DNA of 64,000 bases. Origin: Vasconcelosia minhoensis LEGE 07310. Its GTDB lineage: Bacteria; Cyanobacteriota; Cyanobacteriia; Phormidesmidales; Phormidesmidaceae. The stretch spans positions 37,813-101,812 of the forward strand of contig NZ_JADEXG010000011.1 in the NCBI RefSeq assembly GCF_015207255.1, in the 5' to 3' direction. The notes under the pieces are model-generated. The model made no database searches, was not told the DNA's origin, and saw only the letters and a list, made by a program, of their open reading frames with translations. The position numbers and the translations under genes were made by a program. Shown here piece by piece: positions 19,475-29,579 of this stretch. How positions within the stretch are numbered: position 1 is the first letter of the stretch; each line of letters begins with the position of its first letter.

Positions 19475-20728
19475 CTACGAGTCATACTTTCGAAACGCTA
19501 GCGTGACGTTGTGTCCGCCAAAGCCAAAGGAGTTGGACAGCGCTACCTGCAGCGCCTGCTGCCGACTCTGATTCGGCACGTAGTCCAGGTCGCACTCAGG
19601 ATCGGGGTTCTCCAAATTGACGGTCGGTGGAATCTGGCCTTGGGCGATTGCCATCGCCGAAGCGACGGCTTCAATCCCCCCCGCACCGCCGAGTAGGTGC
19701 CCAGTCATCGACTTGGTGGAGCTGACCGCAATCTGGTAGGCATGATCGCCCAAAGCCGTCTTAATCGCCTGGGTTTCATTCGGGTCGTTGACCGCGGTAC
19801 TGGTGCCATGGGCATTGATATAGCTCACCTGGCTGGGGGAAAGGCCAGCGTCTTTTAGCGCCATCTGCATGGCCCGGGCCGCGCCCTCGCCGCCGGGGAC
19901 GATGGCGGTCATGTGGTAGGCGTCGCAGGTCATGCCGTAGCCGACAATCTCAGCGTAGATTCGGGCACCGCGGCTGAGCGCATGCTCGAGTTCTTCAATC
20001 AGCAAGATGCCGCTGCCTTCGCCCAGGACGAAGCCGTCGCGATCGCGGTCGAACGGGCGGCTGGCCCGGCTGGGCTCGTGATTGCGGGTAGAGACAGCGC
20101 GGGCCGAGGAAAACCCCGCGATCGCCAGCGGCGTCACCGCCGACTCCGTGCCGCCACAGATCATCGCTTGGGCATAGCCCTGCTGCACCAGCCGAAAGGC
20201 GTCGCCGATAGCGTTGGAACCGGCCGCGCAGGCGGTCACCGGGCAAGAATTTGGCCCTTTAGCACCGGTGTGAATCGCCGTCAGCCCGGCGGCCATATTG
20301 GCGATCATCATCGGCACCATGAAGGGGCTACAGCGGCTGGGACCGCGATTGAGGTAGATTTCCTGCTGGTCTTCCATCACCTTCAGGCCGCCGACGCCGG
20401 TGCCAATCATGACGCCAACCTGCTCGGCATTCAGGGCGGTAATGTCGAACTGGGCATCGGCCAGAGCCTGCTTGCTAGCCGCGATCGCAAACTGGGCAAA
20501 GCGATCCATCCGCTTGGCCTCCTTACGATCGACATAGTCCAGCGGGTCAAAATCCTTAACTTCACCCGCAATCTGACAGGCATGTTGAGACGCATCGAAG
20601 GCCGTGATTGAGCCAATGCCGTTGCGACCGCCGAGCAGACCCTGCCAATAGTCATCCAGGGTGTTGCCAAGGGGCGTGACAGCACCCATACCGGTGATCA
20701 CAACACGTTTTTTCTCTATATTTGTCAT
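19475..20728 (-). CDS. fabF: 3-oxoacyl-ACP synthase II
   Basis: The condensing enzyme KAS II elongates acyl-ACP with malonyl-ACP in type II fatty acid synthesis. Its Cys-His-His triad is visible: the nucleophilic Cys in VTACAAGSNA, His in NAHGTSTAVND and His in MTGHLLGGAGG. The start KKRVVITGMGAVTPLGN and end SNSFGFGGHNVTLAFRKY are typical, and 417 residues is full length. It lies 84 bp downstream of acpP, its carrier-protein substrate, and is probably in the same operon. Confidence 0.98.
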   Translation of the reverse strand: MTNIEKKRVVITGMGAVTPLGNTLDDYWQGLLGGRNGIGSITAFDASQHACQIAGEVKDFDPLDYVDRKEAKRMDRFAQFAIAASKQALADAQFDITALNAEQVGVMIGTGVGGLKVMEDQQEIYLNRGPSRCSPFMVPMMIANMAAGLTAIHTGAKGPNSCPVTACAAGSNAIGDAFRLVQQGYAQAMICGGTESAVTPLAIAGFSSARAVSTRNHEPSRASRPFDRDRDGFVLGEGSGILLIEELEHALSRGARIYAEIVGYGMTCDAYHMTAIVPGGEGAARAMQMALKDAGLSPSQVSYINAHGTSTAVNDPNETQAIKTALGDHAYQIAVSSTKSMTGHLLGGAGGIEAVASAMAIAQGQIPPTVNLENPDPECDLDYVPNQSRQQALQVALSNSFGFGGHNVTLAFRKYDS

Positions 20729-20812
20729 GATTTTCTCAACGCGGGACGACTAGCCCCCAAACTGCTTAAGCGATTAAAACCTGCCTGCCAGATTCGAGCG
20801 GGCGACAGAAAT

Positions 20813-21058
20813 TTAGGCAGCCGCTTTCTCTTTGATAAAGTCAACCGCAGCTTGAACGGTACCAATGCCCTCAGCCGCCTCATCGGGAATTTCAATATCA
20901 AATTCCTCTTCTAGCGCCATCACTAGCTCAACGGTGTCTAGGGAATCGGCACCGAGATCGTTGGCAAAGCTCGCTTCGGGTTTAACTTCGGCTTCGTCTA
21001 CGCCGAGCTGCTCAGCCACGATTTTTTTAACTTTTTCAAAGATGTCGTCTTGGCTCAT
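20813..21058 (-). CDS. acpP: Acyl carrier protein
   Basis: An 81-residue acidic four-helix carrier. The phosphopantetheine attachment serine is Ser39 in [20 protein letters not shown]. It delivers acyl intermediates to FabF, encoded immediately downstream. It is divergent from psaC across a 424-bp spacer, a neighbourhood conserved in cyanobacteria. Confidence 0.98.
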   Translation of the reverse strand: MSQDDIFEKVKKIVAEQLGVDEAEVKPEASFANDLGADSLDTVELVMALEEEFDIEIPDEAAEGIGTVQAAVDFIKEKAAA

Positions 21059-21728
<670 letters not shown>

Positions 21729-21755
21729 ACAGCGGCCCGGTTTACCCAAATCAAA

Positions 21756-21799
21756 CAAACAAAGCCCGATTTCGTCAAACTGAAATCGGGCTTTGTTTG
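21756..21799 (+). terminator. Rho-independent terminator of psaC
   Basis: An 18-bp perfect stem (21756-21773 with 21782-21799) around an 8-nt loop is followed by a T-rich tail, starting 28 bp after the psaC stop codon. It is the strongest hairpin noticed in the window. Confidence 0.9.
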
Positions 21800-21917
21800 A
21801 TTTAATTTTTATTTTGTTTATTTTTATTTAAAGCCAAATTAAAACCAAAAATCGAGCTGAATCCAATAGCCGCGTAGGCAAGGAGACCCGGCCCACTACC
21901 CCTAACACCCAAGGTAA

Positions 21918-21938
21918 GGGCCGGTTTCAAACCGGCCC
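21918..21938. terminator. Compact GC-rich palindrome after ftsX
   Basis: GGGCCGGTT and AACCGGCCC are separated by only three bases, 20 bp beyond the ftsX stop (minus strand). A hairpin terminator for ftsX is likely, although the following T tract is weak. Confidence 0.45.
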
Positions 21939-21957
21939 CAACGATCGCGTTTACCCC

Positions 21958-22857
21958 CTACCGCAGCGCCAGCTTCCGCACTGCGATCAAACTTCCCCCC
22001 AGCCCCACCGCGCTACCCAGGGCAAACAGAGACAGCGGCAGCAGTAAAATTTGCCCTAAGCTCAGCTGCAGGCTGTCAGCCAGAAACTGCACCAGGTCAG
22101 GCGGTTGGGCGGCCAAATGATGCAGAAACTGCTGAATGCTCAGCAGCAGTCCCCAGGCGACGGCAGCCCCGGCCAGGCCAAAGGCCGCCCCCTGAAGCAA
22201 AAAAGGCAGATAAATCCATAGGCTGGTCGCCCCGACCAGCTGCATTACCTCAATCTCCTGCCGCCGGGCCATCACAATCAGACGGATGGTCGTCGTAATC
22301 ACGGCTGCCGCCGTCAGGCTCAATACGCTAACGATGCCCAGACTGAGCCAGCGCAGCCCCTGGTGCAGCTCACTCAGCCGCTGAATCGCTTCGGTGACAT
22401 AGCGGACTTCGCTGACGCTGGGGATGCCTTCTAGCTGCTGCGCCAGCTGAGGCACTGCGTCAGCCGTTCGGGCCTTGACCCGGAGCTCATCGGTCAGCGG
22501 ATTGCCGTTTAGCTGCTGGGCGGCACCAGCCACATCAGTCATCCCCAGCTCTTCGGTTAGCCGCTGCCAGGCTACTTCTTTGGAAACCGGCGTTACCTGG
22601 GTGACCGTTGGCAGAGCTTGAATCGGCTCAACCAGGCTGGTCGCATCGATGCCGCTGTCGAGGTAGACCGAAATCACCAGCTGGCTGCCAAAGTGGTTGA
22701 GCAGCCCCTCAATCTGCCAGGTGGTTTGCAGACTGATGCCAAATAAAAATAGTAGGACCGTCATCGTACTGACCGCAGCCCAGTTCATCCAGCCGCCGCG
22801 GCGAATGCCGATCGCGGTTTCTCGCAGCAGATAGGCTGCCTGGCTAAGATTTAGCAT
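21958..22857 (-). CDS. ftsX: Cell-division ABC transporter permease FtsX
   Basis: FtsX is the membrane half of FtsEX, which couples cell division to peptidoglycan hydrolase activation. The topology is typical: a TM segment near residues 23-45, an extracytoplasmic loop beginning ISVYLDSGIDA with the FtsX extracellular-domain pattern, then three TM segments with RRQEIEVMQLVGATSLWIYLPFLLQG. The ATG at 22857 is preferred over the longer frame (to 22896), because the protein then starts right before its cytoplasmic helix; the length is 299 residues. No ftsE neighbour is present, which is common in cyanobacteria. Confidence 0.92.
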   Translation of the reverse strand: MLNLSQAAYLLRETAIGIRRGGWMNWAAVSTMTVLLFLFGISLQTTWQIEGLLNHFGSQLVISVYLDSGIDATSLVEPIQALPTVTQVTPVSKEVAWQRLTEELGMTDVAGAAQQLNGNPLTDELRVKARTADAVPQLAQQLEGIPSVSEVRYVTEAIQRLSELHQGLRWLSLGIVSVLSLTAAAVITTTIRLIVMARRQEIEVMQLVGATSLWIYLPFLLQGAAFGLAGAAVAWGLLLSIQQFLHHLAAQPPDLVQFLADSLQLSLGQILLLPLSLFALGSAVGLGGSLIAVRKLALR

Positions 22858-23087
22858 AGTCGCCTCGCCCGCGATCGCGGCTGATAAAATTCCCAAGCCT
22901 AGAAAGCCCTAAACCTTGAAAGCTCTAAACCCAGAAGAATAAGCAAGATTGCCGGAATTGGAATCGGGGTTTGTGCGGAAAACAGTGGGAATTCCCGAAA
23001 CGGAGTGGGCTAAATTGGCCCGCGATCGCAGAGGCTGTCTTGCTAGGATAGAGAGACAGTATTGGATGACCTACTCAAGATTGCTCT

Positions 23088-23651
23088 ATGGCCGCTGCGA
23101 TTGAAGTCGAAAAGAAAAAGCTAAAGCAGCCCCCGCTGGCTCTGCACTACCTGGGCGATCGCGTCCTGCGTCAGCCCGCCAAGCGGATTGCTAAAGTAGA
23201 CGGCGACATCCGCGAGCTGGCCCGGAAGATGCTGCAAACCATGTACAGCGAGGATGGAATCGGGCTGGCCGCGCCCCAGGTCGCAGTCAACAAGCAGATG
23301 CTGGTGGTAGATCCCGACCCCGAAGACGCGGCAACTCCGGCGCTGGTGCTGATCAATCCCAAAATTGTGCGCGCCAGCAAAGAAATCTGCACCGGCCAGG
23401 AAGGCTGCCTAAGCATTCCCGGCGTCTACCTAGACGTGGTGCGCCCAGCCGCGATTGAAGTCAGCTTTAAGGATGAAACCGGGCGGCCGCAAAAGATTTC
23501 GGCCAGCGATCTGCTGGCCCGCGTGATTCAACATGAGATGGATCACCTCAACGGCATTATGTTTGTCGATCGGGTTGAAAATGCGCTGGCGCTCAACCAG
23601 GAATTGCAAAAGGGCGGCTTTTCTGCCAAAGATGTTAATAAGATTGCCTAG
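23088..23651 (+). CDS. def: Peptide deformylase
   Basis: A metalloenzyme that removes the N-formyl group from new proteins. All three signatures are present: GIGLAAPQVAV, EGCLSIPG (metal Cys) and QHEMDHLNG (two metal His and catalytic Glu). At 187 residues it belongs to the type 1B group frequent in cyanobacteria. It stands alone on the plus strand after divergent ftsX. Confidence 0.97.
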   Translation: MAAAIEVEKKKLKQPPLALHYLGDRVLRQPAKRIAKVDGDIRELARKMLQTMYSEDGIGLAAPQVAVNKQMLVVDPDPEDAATPALVLINPKIVRASKEICTGQEGCLSIPGVYLDVVRPAAIEVSFKDETGRPQKISASDLLARVIQHEMDHLNGIMFVDRVENALALNQELQKGGFSAKDVNKIA

Positions 23652-23711
23652 TCGCGATCGCGTCTGCTATTCGGCCTAACCATTGGCCTGTCCTAATCCC
23701 TGGAGCCGCCC

Positions 23712-23909
23712 GTGACCCCTAAAAGTGGTGCCTTTTTAGCCGTTTCCTGCATTGCCGGGATTGCCGCCGTCGGCTCGATTTTTGAACTGTCGTCGGGGCA
23801 GCCCGACTGGGGGATGCTGCCGACTAGCCTCGTCCTAGGGCTGAGCATTCCGCTGGGAGTCGCCGCCTTTGTCGCCGCGGTCAAAGACGCCCGGGCCAAT
23901 CAGCAGTAG
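23712..23909 (+). CDS. Small two-helix membrane protein, unknown function
   Basis: A 65-residue protein with two hydrophobic segments (about 7-24 and 35-56) and a basic C-terminal tail. The start is a GTG at 23712, supported by a GGAG six bases upstream. It lies 60 bp after def on the same strand. It looks like a conserved cyanobacterial hypothetical protein; no function can be assigned. Confidence 0.6.
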   Translation: MTPKSGAFLAVSCIAGIAAVGSIFELSSGQPDWGMLPTSLVLGLSIPLGVAAFVAAVKDARANQQ

Positions 23910-23918
23910 CGGCTAACG

Positions 23919-26177
23919 CTATTCTTTTTCGAGCATTTCAGAAAAGTCGAGATTCTCTGAGGCCAGCACGAAGACAGTGGGGGGCAAGCTACTCGTCCGA
24001 GCCTGTAACGACTGGTAGTAGCTGGCAAAATCATCATCGGGCGCAGCCAGCCCCAAAAATACGATATCGGCAGAGGCCGAAGATTCTTGCAAAATATCAT
24101 CAAAGGAACGATCCTCTGCCAGAATCACCTGAGACTTGGCGCCGATTCGCAGCCGGTCGGCTAGATTGTCAAGGTTGGCATGGGCTGCCTCGGCTGCCGC
24201 ATCGTTGTGGACCACCAGCTTGACGCAAATTTCAGTATTCGAGCGCCAGCGTCGGCTGGTTCGCAGCAGGTAGGCCAGAATCAGCATCAGGCCGCCGTTG
24301 GACTGAAGACCGCCCCACCAGACATCAATTCGCTTTTTAGGGCTGCGCAAGCCAAAGAAGGGCAGTGCCCTTTCGTCGGGCTGTTCGGGTGGGTCGTCGC
24401 GGTAAATTACCACGTTGCGCTTAGCCTGGTGACATTTGGCAATAATGCTGCAATAGCGCTCGATGCTTTCGGGATCAGAGGTTTCGGTATCGCCCAGCAA
24501 GACCGTATTCGGGACCAGCGGGCCGATGCCGTAAGCTTCAACCAGCCGCTCCGCTCCGGCATAGGGGTTTTCGGCGGTAATCAGCTTAACAAAGGCGCGA
24601 ATGCCGTGGCGTTTGAGATAGTCGCTGATCGTATCTTCCATCGCATCCTGCTGGGCAATGCTGCGAGAGCCGCTGGGCAAGACGCTGGCGATGGTAATCA
24701 GACCGCGATTGTGGCTGAGCGCCCGGGCCAGCTCAATCAGATGCCAGCGCTTCGTCGGCGCGCCCGAGAGCACCAGCAGATGTGGCCGCCAGTTCTTGGC
24801 ATCGAGGCTCTCATCAATATTTAGCAGGCCGGTCTGCACCAGGGTCAGCCACATGCCCTGGCGAACGTCGCCCCAGGTGCTCTGAATCTCCTGGCGCTCT
24901 AGCCAGATATAGATACCCAGCACGATCACGGCGGCGGCGATGGTGGCTACGGCGTTGATGAAGAACATAATGCCGATGCAGGCTACTGCGCCCAGCACCG
25001 ACAGCGACCAGTGCACCTTAAACGTGGGTCGGAAAGACGGACTTTGTAGGAAGCCCTCAATCCCAGCGGCGACATTCAGCACCATATAGGTGGTCAGGAA
25101 AAACATCGTCAGGACGGGCGCGATCGCGTTCAAGTCACCCACGCCCACCACGGCCAGGGCCAGCCCCAGCGTAAACAGGGTGCCCAGTCGCGGCTCATCC
25201 GTCGGGCCGTGACCGTTCCCCATCCAGCGCAGCCAGCGGGGCAGAATGCCGTCCCGGGCCAGGGCCTGTAGAACTCGTGGAGCGCCTAGAATGCTGCCGA
25301 TGGCGCTGGATAGAGTCGCGCCCCACACGCCGAGTAAAACGGAGTCGCCCCAGAGCGCAATCCGCCGCATCACCAGCGGGTCGGCGATCAGCGCGTCGGG
25401 ATTGTCCCGGGTGTAGTACACCAGGAAAAAGGGAATGACCATATAGATCACGTAGCCCACCCCGACGGCGGCCAGGGTACCTTTGGGAATTGACCGCACC
25501 GGATCCTTCAGATCGCCCGACATATTCACCCCGGCCATGATCCCGGTCACCGCCGGGAAAAATACCGCCAGCACCGGCCCAAACCCCAGCGGCTCCTCAG
25601 CTGGGGGAATATCGGTTGACGCTGGCACAACCTGATGGCCAAACACCAGGCAAATTAAGGACAGCGCGATTGCGGCCATAATCACGTACTGGGCCTTGAT
25701 CGCAAAGTCGGCAGACATCAGCGCCAGCGCCGTGACCAGCACGGTGGTAATCAGCGCCACCAGCGTTAAATTCAGGCCCGGAAAAATGCGATTGACGCTT
25801 TCGGCAAAGCCGATGGTGTAGAGCGCTACCGACAGCGCCTGGGCGAAATACAGCGGAATGCCCACCGCGCCGCCGGTCTCGATTCCCAGCGAGCGGCTGA
25901 TCATATAGTAGGCGCCACCGGCCCGCACCACCTGATCGGTGGCGATGGCGCTAATCGAAAGGCTGGTCAGCAGCGTAATCGCGGTCGAAATGGTGACGAT
26001 TAGCATCGCCTGCCAGAGCCCGACGTTGCCTACAACCCAGCCAAACCGGAGGTACATAATCACCCCCAGAATGGTCAGAATTGACGGCGTAAAGACGCCT
26101 CCAAACGTTCCTAAGCCAACGGCTTCTTCGTTCTGCTGGACCACAGCTGCGGTTTTCTCAGATTGATTTGAGGCCAT
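23919..26177 (-). CDS. SLC12-like cation-chloride cotransporter/amino acid permease
   Basis: The 752-residue protein has an APC-fold transport domain (about 20-470, some 12 TM helices) beginning GLGTFGGVFTPSILTILGVIMYLRFGWVVG, the signature of the Na-K-Cl/K-Cl cotransporter (SLC12) branch. A soluble C-terminal region of about 270 residues follows, as in eukaryotic cation-chloride cotransporters, with two USP-like stretches (LVLSGAPTKR and KLVVHNDAAAEAAHAN). Prokaryotic members are poorly studied, so the transported ion or amino acid is not predictable. It is monocistronic, and its 3' end meets the small membrane protein gene 10 bp away. Confidence 0.85.
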   Translation of the reverse strand: MASNQSEKTAAVVQQNEEAVGLGTFGGVFTPSILTILGVIMYLRFGWVVGNVGLWQAMLIVTISTAITLLTSLSISAIATDQVVRAGGAYYMISRSLGIETGGAVGIPLYFAQALSVALYTIGFAESVNRIFPGLNLTLVALITTVLVTALALMSADFAIKAQYVIMAAIALSLICLVFGHQVVPASTDIPPAEEPLGFGPVLAVFFPAVTGIMAGVNMSGDLKDPVRSIPKGTLAAVGVGYVIYMVIPFFLVYYTRDNPDALIADPLVMRRIALWGDSVLLGVWGATLSSAIGSILGAPRVLQALARDGILPRWLRWMGNGHGPTDEPRLGTLFTLGLALAVVGVGDLNAIAPVLTMFFLTTYMVLNVAAGIEGFLQSPSFRPTFKVHWSLSVLGAVACIGIMFFINAVATIAAAVIVLGIYIWLERQEIQSTWGDVRQGMWLTLVQTGLLNIDESLDAKNWRPHLLVLSGAPTKRWHLIELARALSHNRGLITIASVLPSGSRSIAQQDAMEDTISDYLKRHGIRAFVKLITAENPYAGAERLVEAYGIGPLVPNTVLLGDTETSDPESIERYCSIIAKCHQAKRNVVIYRDDPPEQPDERALPFFGLRSPKKRIDVWWGGLQSNGGLMLILAYLLRTSRRWRSNTEICVKLVVHNDAAAEAAHANLDNLADRLRIGAKSQVILAEDRSFDDILQESSASADIVFLGLAAPDDDFASYYQSLQARTSSLPPTVFVLASENLDFSEMLEKE

Positions 26178-26302
26178 CGGCTTCGGAGAGGAAGGATTGT
26201 AAACAAATCAAGTGTAGACCGTTTGAGATCAGAAAGCTGTCTGCTGAGAGCCAAACCCGGCTGCCTTAAATCCGGCAAACTGTTTAGAGAACGGGCTACC
26301 CG

Positions 26303-26701
26303 CTAACCGGCTGCTTTGGCATTGGCCTTGTAGTTCGCCCAGCCGCCGTGGTCAGAAATGTCGGGCCAGCCCTGCTCGTCGATCAGCGCCTTGGGATAGA
26401 GAAACGCGATCGCGCTGCCCCCATCAGCCAGCTCCACCGCTTCGGGATACATGTGAGGCGGCTCATTCGCCTTGAGGTGCTCATACTGTGCCAGCGTCAT
26501 CTCGTAGAGCTCGCCAGGAATCGCCACACCGCCTGCTTCGGCTTGATAGATGCCCGGATGCCAGCCGTCCTTGACTGAGTGCATCCGATACTTAGGCGCC
26601 GTCTTAGCCGAGCGCAAAAAGGTCGCAGCTTGGAGGTTGGCGTGGTCGGGCTGGCCCCGCAGGGCAGAGCCGCAGATAAAGACGGTCGTGGTATCTGCCA
26701 T
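26303..26701 (-). CDS. Gamma-glutamylcyclotransferase-fold protein, allophanate hydrolase-related
   Basis: A 132-residue stand-alone domain starting TTTVFICGSALRGQPDHANLQ, which resembles the C-terminal domain of allophanate hydrolase (AtzF/urea amidolyase) more than true gamma-glutamylcyclotransferases. DGWHPGIY and ELYEMTL are conserved. The ATG at 26701 is chosen, as the frame upstream to 26794 has no family resemblance. It is divergent from the ABC transporter operon. The substrate is unknown; without an amidase domain it is not itself an allophanate hydrolase. Confidence 0.7.
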   Translation of the reverse strand: MADTTTVFICGSALRGQPDHANLQAATFLRSAKTAPKYRMHSVKDGWHPGIYQAEAGGVAIPGELYEMTLAQYEHLKANEPPHMYPEAVELADGGSAIAFLYPKALIDEQGWPDISDHGGWANYKANAKAAG

Positions 26702-26903
26702 AGAAACTAAAAAAGAATACAGGATACAGAATAGACCCTTTAGACCGCTGCGGCACGCTTCTGACCGGCTTTGCGCCGATGAAAATTCGGCCAAAATGCA
26801 ATTCTCTATACAGTTTCAACCCCGGTGACGGGCGATAAAGAATCATTCGCTGCTGCAACACCTGCACCGTTTGGGCCATCGCTGTCGTCCTGGAGCCGCG
26901 CTT

Positions 26904-28124
26904 ATGCCAGAGTCCTCCACATCTATTAGCCCCGATGTTGGGCCAGATACCCGTTCGGATCTGAGCCCAGATATGCATCTGGAAGCCACTTCCTCGACCT
27001 CAGCGGCAGCCACTGCTGAGAAGGCTACCGGCGTTTCGCTGCGGGCCGTGACCAAGAAATACGGCCCTGTGGTCGCCGTTCAGGACATCAGCATCGATGT
27101 GGCAGCCGGCACCTACTGCTGCCTGCTGGGTCCAAGCGGCTGCGGTAAAACGACTACGCTGCGGATGATCGCCGGTCACGAAGAGATTACCTACGGCGAT
27201 GTCTTTATCGGTGGTCGCCGGGTCAACGCCCTGCCGCCGGTGAAGCGAGATACAGCCATGGTGTTTCAGAGCTATGCCCTATTTCCCCATAAAACGGTCT
27301 GGGACAATGTCGATTTTGGCCTGAAGATGCAGCGGCTGGACCGGCAGGCCCGACGCCAGCGGGTGGGCGAAATTCTAGACATCGTCGGCCTCAGCGACTT
27401 TGCCCAGCGCAAGCCCGACAATCTCAGCGGCGGCCAGCAGCAGCGGGTGGCCCTAGCCCGGGCGCTGGTCACCCGGCCCCAGGTGCTGCTGCTCGACGAG
27501 CCCCTGAGCGCCCTGGATGAAACCCTGCGGGTGAGAACGCGGGGAGAGCTACGACGGCTGCAAAAGCAGTTTGGCCTCACCTTCATCCAGGTTACCCATG
27601 CCCAGGACGAGGCGTTTTCCCTATCGGACCAGATCGTCGTCATGGGCGATGGCCATGTCGATCAGGTGGGCACCCCACAGCGCATTTTCAACCGCCCGGC
27701 CTCGCGCTTTGTCGCTAATTTTATGGGCGATAACAATTTGTTCGAGGGCAACGTGACCCAGGTTGAGGCAGACGGAGAAGTCGCGATCGCGCAGCTAGAG
27801 GTGCCTCAGCTGGGGAAATTTACCTGTCAAGCTGAGGTCGCGCCCGACGTGGGTATGGAAGCCGCATTCTGCATCCGCGCCGACCGGATGCAGGTGACCC
27901 GGCGGGGAGAGCTGCCCGAGCAAACGACTAATCACCTCTCAGCCCGGATTACGGCCATTGAGTTTACCGGGTACATCACCCGGGTGGCGCTACTGGCTGA
28001 GGCGACCGGCCAGGAGCTGCTCTACAAAGCCCGCACCCAGGACTGGCTGGCCCGCGACCTGCAGGAGGGCCAGGTCGTCGAATTGTACTGGACGACGGAG
28101 GCCGCTAATTTTCTTTCACACTGA
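26904..28124 (+). CDS. ABC transporter ATP-binding protein, PotA type
   Basis: The motor subunit of the four-gene importer that follows. After an unusual Ser/Thr/Asp-rich N-terminal extension of about 43 residues comes the ABC domain with Walker A GPSGCGKTT (76-84), the signature LSGGQQQR, Walker B VLLLDEP and the switch His in VTHAQDEA. A C-terminal TOBE-like regulatory domain follows. The family (PotA/FbpC) serves polyamine, Fe3+ and related uptake. The ATG at 26904 was chosen; the frame begins at a TTG at 26871, and an internal ATG near codon 24 is also possible. Confidence 0.9.
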   Translation: MPESSTSISPDVGPDTRSDLSPDMHLEATSSTSAAATAEKATGVSLRAVTKKYGPVVAVQDISIDVAAGTYCCLLGPSGCGKTTTLRMIAGHEEITYGDVFIGGRRVNALPPVKRDTAMVFQSYALFPHKTVWDNVDFGLKMQRLDRQARRQRVGEILDIVGLSDFAQRKPDNLSGGQQQRVALARALVTRPQVLLLDEPLSALDETLRVRTRGELRRLQKQFGLTFIQVTHAQDEAFSLSDQIVVMGDGHVDQVGTPQRIFNRPASRFVANFMGDNNLFEGNVTQVEADGEVAIAQLEVPQLGKFTCQAEVAPDVGMEAAFCIRADRMQVTRRGELPEQTTNHLSARITAIEFTGYITRVALLAEATGQELLYKARTQDWLARDLQEGQVVELYWTTEAANFLSH

Positions 28125-28232
28125 TTTTCAATCACATTAGCGCTCAGGCTAGTGCCTGAAGGCCGCAAACAGCTTAATTTGAGCAAACGCAATTCAACGC
28201 AATTTTTTTAGAGGGTTTAGAGGAACAGAACT

Positions 28233-29540
28233 ATGGCTAAAGTGACTCGCCGTAAAATGATTCAAACGGGGCTGGCCGCCGGGGCTTTTCTGACGGCGAC
28301 CCGCTGCTCTTCTGCGCCAAAGGGCACACCCAACAATCCGGCTACCGGACCGGAAGTGAACACAAACCAGAGCAAAGAAGTCACCCTGCGGTTTATCGGC
28401 ACCGGCGTTTCCCAAATTAACGAAATCCGCGATAAGGCCCAGGAAGATCTGGGCTTTAAGCTCGATATGCGGGCGCTGAGCACTGAAGAAAATAACCAGA
28501 TTGCGATTACTCAGCCTGGCCAGTACGACATCTTCGACGGCGAATATTTCAGCCTGCCGCTGGTCGTCCCCTCTGGCAACCTCCAGGCGCTTGACATCAG
28601 CCGAATCAAGAATTGGGATAAAATTGTCCCCTTCTTTACCACCGGAAAATTCAAAGGAATGCCGGTCGAAAATTCTCAGGGGACGACACCCTTCACAGTG
28701 ATGTACCTGACCGGGCCAGACTCGACCGAATTTTCGCCTACGCCTACGGACTACGCCACCCTGGTTCCCTTTCAGTACAACGCTGATACGCTGGGCTACC
28801 GGCCCGACCTGACCGGACGGCAAATTGAGAGCTGGTCGGCCCTGTTTGACGAAGAATTCAAAGGGAAAACCTCCATTCTGGATATTCCTCAAATCGGCAT
28901 TATGGACGCCGCCATGGTGGCCGAAGCGGCGGGGCTGATGACCTTTGCCGATAAGGGCAACATGACCAAAAAGGAAATCGACCAGATTACCGAAATCCTC
29001 AAGGAGCAGAAGCGCAACGGTCAGTTCCGCGCCTTCTGGAAGACCTTTGACGAGTCGGTCAACCTGATGACCTCAGGCGAGGTGATCCTACAGTCGATGT
29101 GGTCGCCAGCGGTGACCGCCGTACGGGCTAAGGAAATTGAGTGCATCTATGCGCCGCTAAAGGAGGGCTATCGCGGCTGGGGCGGCGGCATTGGCCTGTC
29201 GCAAAACCTCGAAGGCATGGCCCTGGATGCCGCCTATGAATATATGAACTGGATGCTCGACGGCTGGGTGGGGTCATTCCTCGGACGCCAGGGCTACTAC
29301 AGCGCGGTACCGGAGACAGCGAAGGAATATATGACGCCGGAAGAGTGGGCCTACTGGTACGAGGGCGAGCCCGCCGCCAGCGATATTGTCGATCCCTTTG
29401 GCAATACGCTGGAGAAAGCGGGGGCAGTCCGCGACGGCGGCTCCTTTGAGGAACGCTTCGGCAACATTGTGGTTTGGAACTCCACCATGGATGAAAACAC
29501 CTACCTGGTGCAGAAGTGGAACGAGTTCATCGCCTCCTAA
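28233..29540 (+). CDS. ABC transporter substrate-binding protein, PotD-like, Tat signal
   Basis: The periplasmic binding component, 435 residues. The N-terminus TRRKMIQTGLAAGAFL has the twin-arginine pattern; the Cys at TRC is preceded by Arg and so is not a proper lipobox. The mature region aligns with the PotD/PotF class of type II binding proteins (DIFDGEY, ILDIPQIGIMDAAMVAEA, AYEYMNWMLDGWVGSFLGRQGYY). These usually bind spermidine or putrescine, but the ligand pocket is not conserved enough to say. An AGAGG ribosome-binding site lies nine bases before the ATG. Confidence 0.88.
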   Translation: MAKVTRRKMIQTGLAAGAFLTATRCSSAPKGTPNNPATGPEVNTNQSKEVTLRFIGTGVSQINEIRDKAQEDLGFKLDMRALSTEENNQIAITQPGQYDIFDGEYFSLPLVVPSGNLQALDISRIKNWDKIVPFFTTGKFKGMPVENSQGTTPFTVMYLTGPDSTEFSPTPTDYATLVPFQYNADTLGYRPDLTGRQIESWSALFDEEFKGKTSILDIPQIGIMDAAMVAEAAGLMTFADKGNMTKKEIDQITEILKEQKRNGQFRAFWKTFDESVNLMTSGEVILQSMWSPAVTAVRAKEIECIYAPLKEGYRGWGGGIGLSQNLEGMALDAAYEYMNWMLDGWVGSFLGRQGYYSAVPETAKEYMTPEEWAYWYEGEPAASDIVDPFGNTLEKAGAVRDGGSFEERFGNIVVWNSTMDENTYLVQKWNEFIAS

Positions 29541-29579
29541 TGCTCCCTTTATCCCCAAACTTGGGGGGTTCTAAGCCCT